Shown here one piece after another: positions 5,353 to 5,438 of a stretch of 5,438 bases of DNA. Both the position numbers and the translations under genes were made by a program. Each line of letters begins with the position of its first letter. Positions within the stretch are counted from its first letter, which is position 1. Under the pieces are notes generated by a model that was given only the letters and a program-made list of their open reading frames with translations, had not been told where the DNA came from and made no database searches. Source of the DNA: Acidimicrobiaceae bacterium (GTDB lineage Bacteria; Actinomycetota; Acidimicrobiia; Acidimicrobiales; Palsa-688); the NCBI GenBank assembly GCA_030838025.1, contig JAUTXM010000422.1:1-5438 (forward strand). Direction: 5' to 3'.

Positions 5353-5438
5353 GGGTCGTGGTGACGGTGACGCCGCCCGGGCTGAACTTGATGGTGGTCG
5401 ATCCGTCCTTCACCGCGGTGGCCAAACCGCTACCCCGG
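5324..5438 (-). CDS. C-terminal end of a probable secreted protein with a bacterial Ig-like (BIG2-type) domain; 5' end outside window
   Basis: On the minus strand an open frame enters from the window edge and ends in TGA at 5326-5324, giving 37 visible residues. The sequence contains GLATAVKDGSTTIKF and then GGVTVTTTLTVG. This is the pattern of the last strands of BIG2-type Ig-like domains, which commonly read like GxATAxxxGxTxI followed by GxxxxxxLTV. Such domains are beta-sandwich modules in extracellular, surface or adhesion-type proteins. Almost every third codon base is G or C, including beyond the end of the facing gene, which supports real coding. The protein ends five residues after the LTV strand, so the domain is at the C-terminus. 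The gene runs toward the glycosyltransferase gene and their 3' ends share 29 bases. What lies upstream in the protein, and its function, cannot be seen. The domain call rests on a short fragment. Confidence 0.68.
   Translation of the reverse strand, partial: RGSGLATAVKDGSTTIKFSPGGVTVTTTLTVGSVGTT

Overview
This window is GC-rich, with G or C at most third codon positions. It carries the cytochrome c oxidase subunit III - cytochrome bc1 block found in actinobacteria. The order ctaE-qcrC-qcrA-qcrB, a diheme QcrC, a Rieske protein with three N-terminal membrane helices and a QcrB with a long C-terminal tail all point to Actinomycetota. GTG and TTG starts, a QcrA shorter than the mycobacterial one and the absence of mycobacterial flanking genes are compatible with a deep-branching, Acidimicrobiia-like lineage, but that placement is inference.

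Layout, all genes on the + strand unless stated. Positions 1-554 hold the 3' part of ctaE, whose start lies before the window. Positions 566-1408 hold qcrC, 1405-2310 qcrA and 2307-3956 qcrB. The last two junctions are four-base start/stop overlaps, so the block looks like one transcript with translational coupling. Thirteen bases after qcrB, a GT87-family (DUF2029) polyprenyl-phosphate-sugar-dependent glycosyltransferase begins (3970-5352). Its 3' end overlaps the 3' end of a convergent minus-strand gene (5324 to beyond 5438), which seems to encode a secreted protein ending in a bacterial Ig-like (BIG2-type) domain. No gap reaches 300 bases, and there is no RNA gene, insertion sequence or CRISPR array.

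How the genes work together: QcrB oxidises menaquinol and passes electrons through the QcrA Rieske cluster to the two c-type hemes of QcrC. From the family, QcrC hands them directly to the aa3 oxidase containing CtaE, replacing a soluble cytochrome c in an obligate bc1-aa3 supercomplex. The glycosyltransferase is a cell-envelope enzyme that probably shares only the transcript.

The respiratory genes are conventional. The features deserving a second look are: (1) three in-frame, low-complexity tandem repeats, namely a 12-bp repeat in the qcrC linker, a degenerate 18-bp repeat in the qcrB tail and a seven-unit 18-bp repeat in a loop of the glycosyltransferase; (2) start codons at three of the four junctions that fall inside the loop of a 6-7 bp stem-loop; (3) the respiration/glycosyltransferase gene pairing; and (4) the overlapping convergent stops. 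I found no convincing previously undescribed system.
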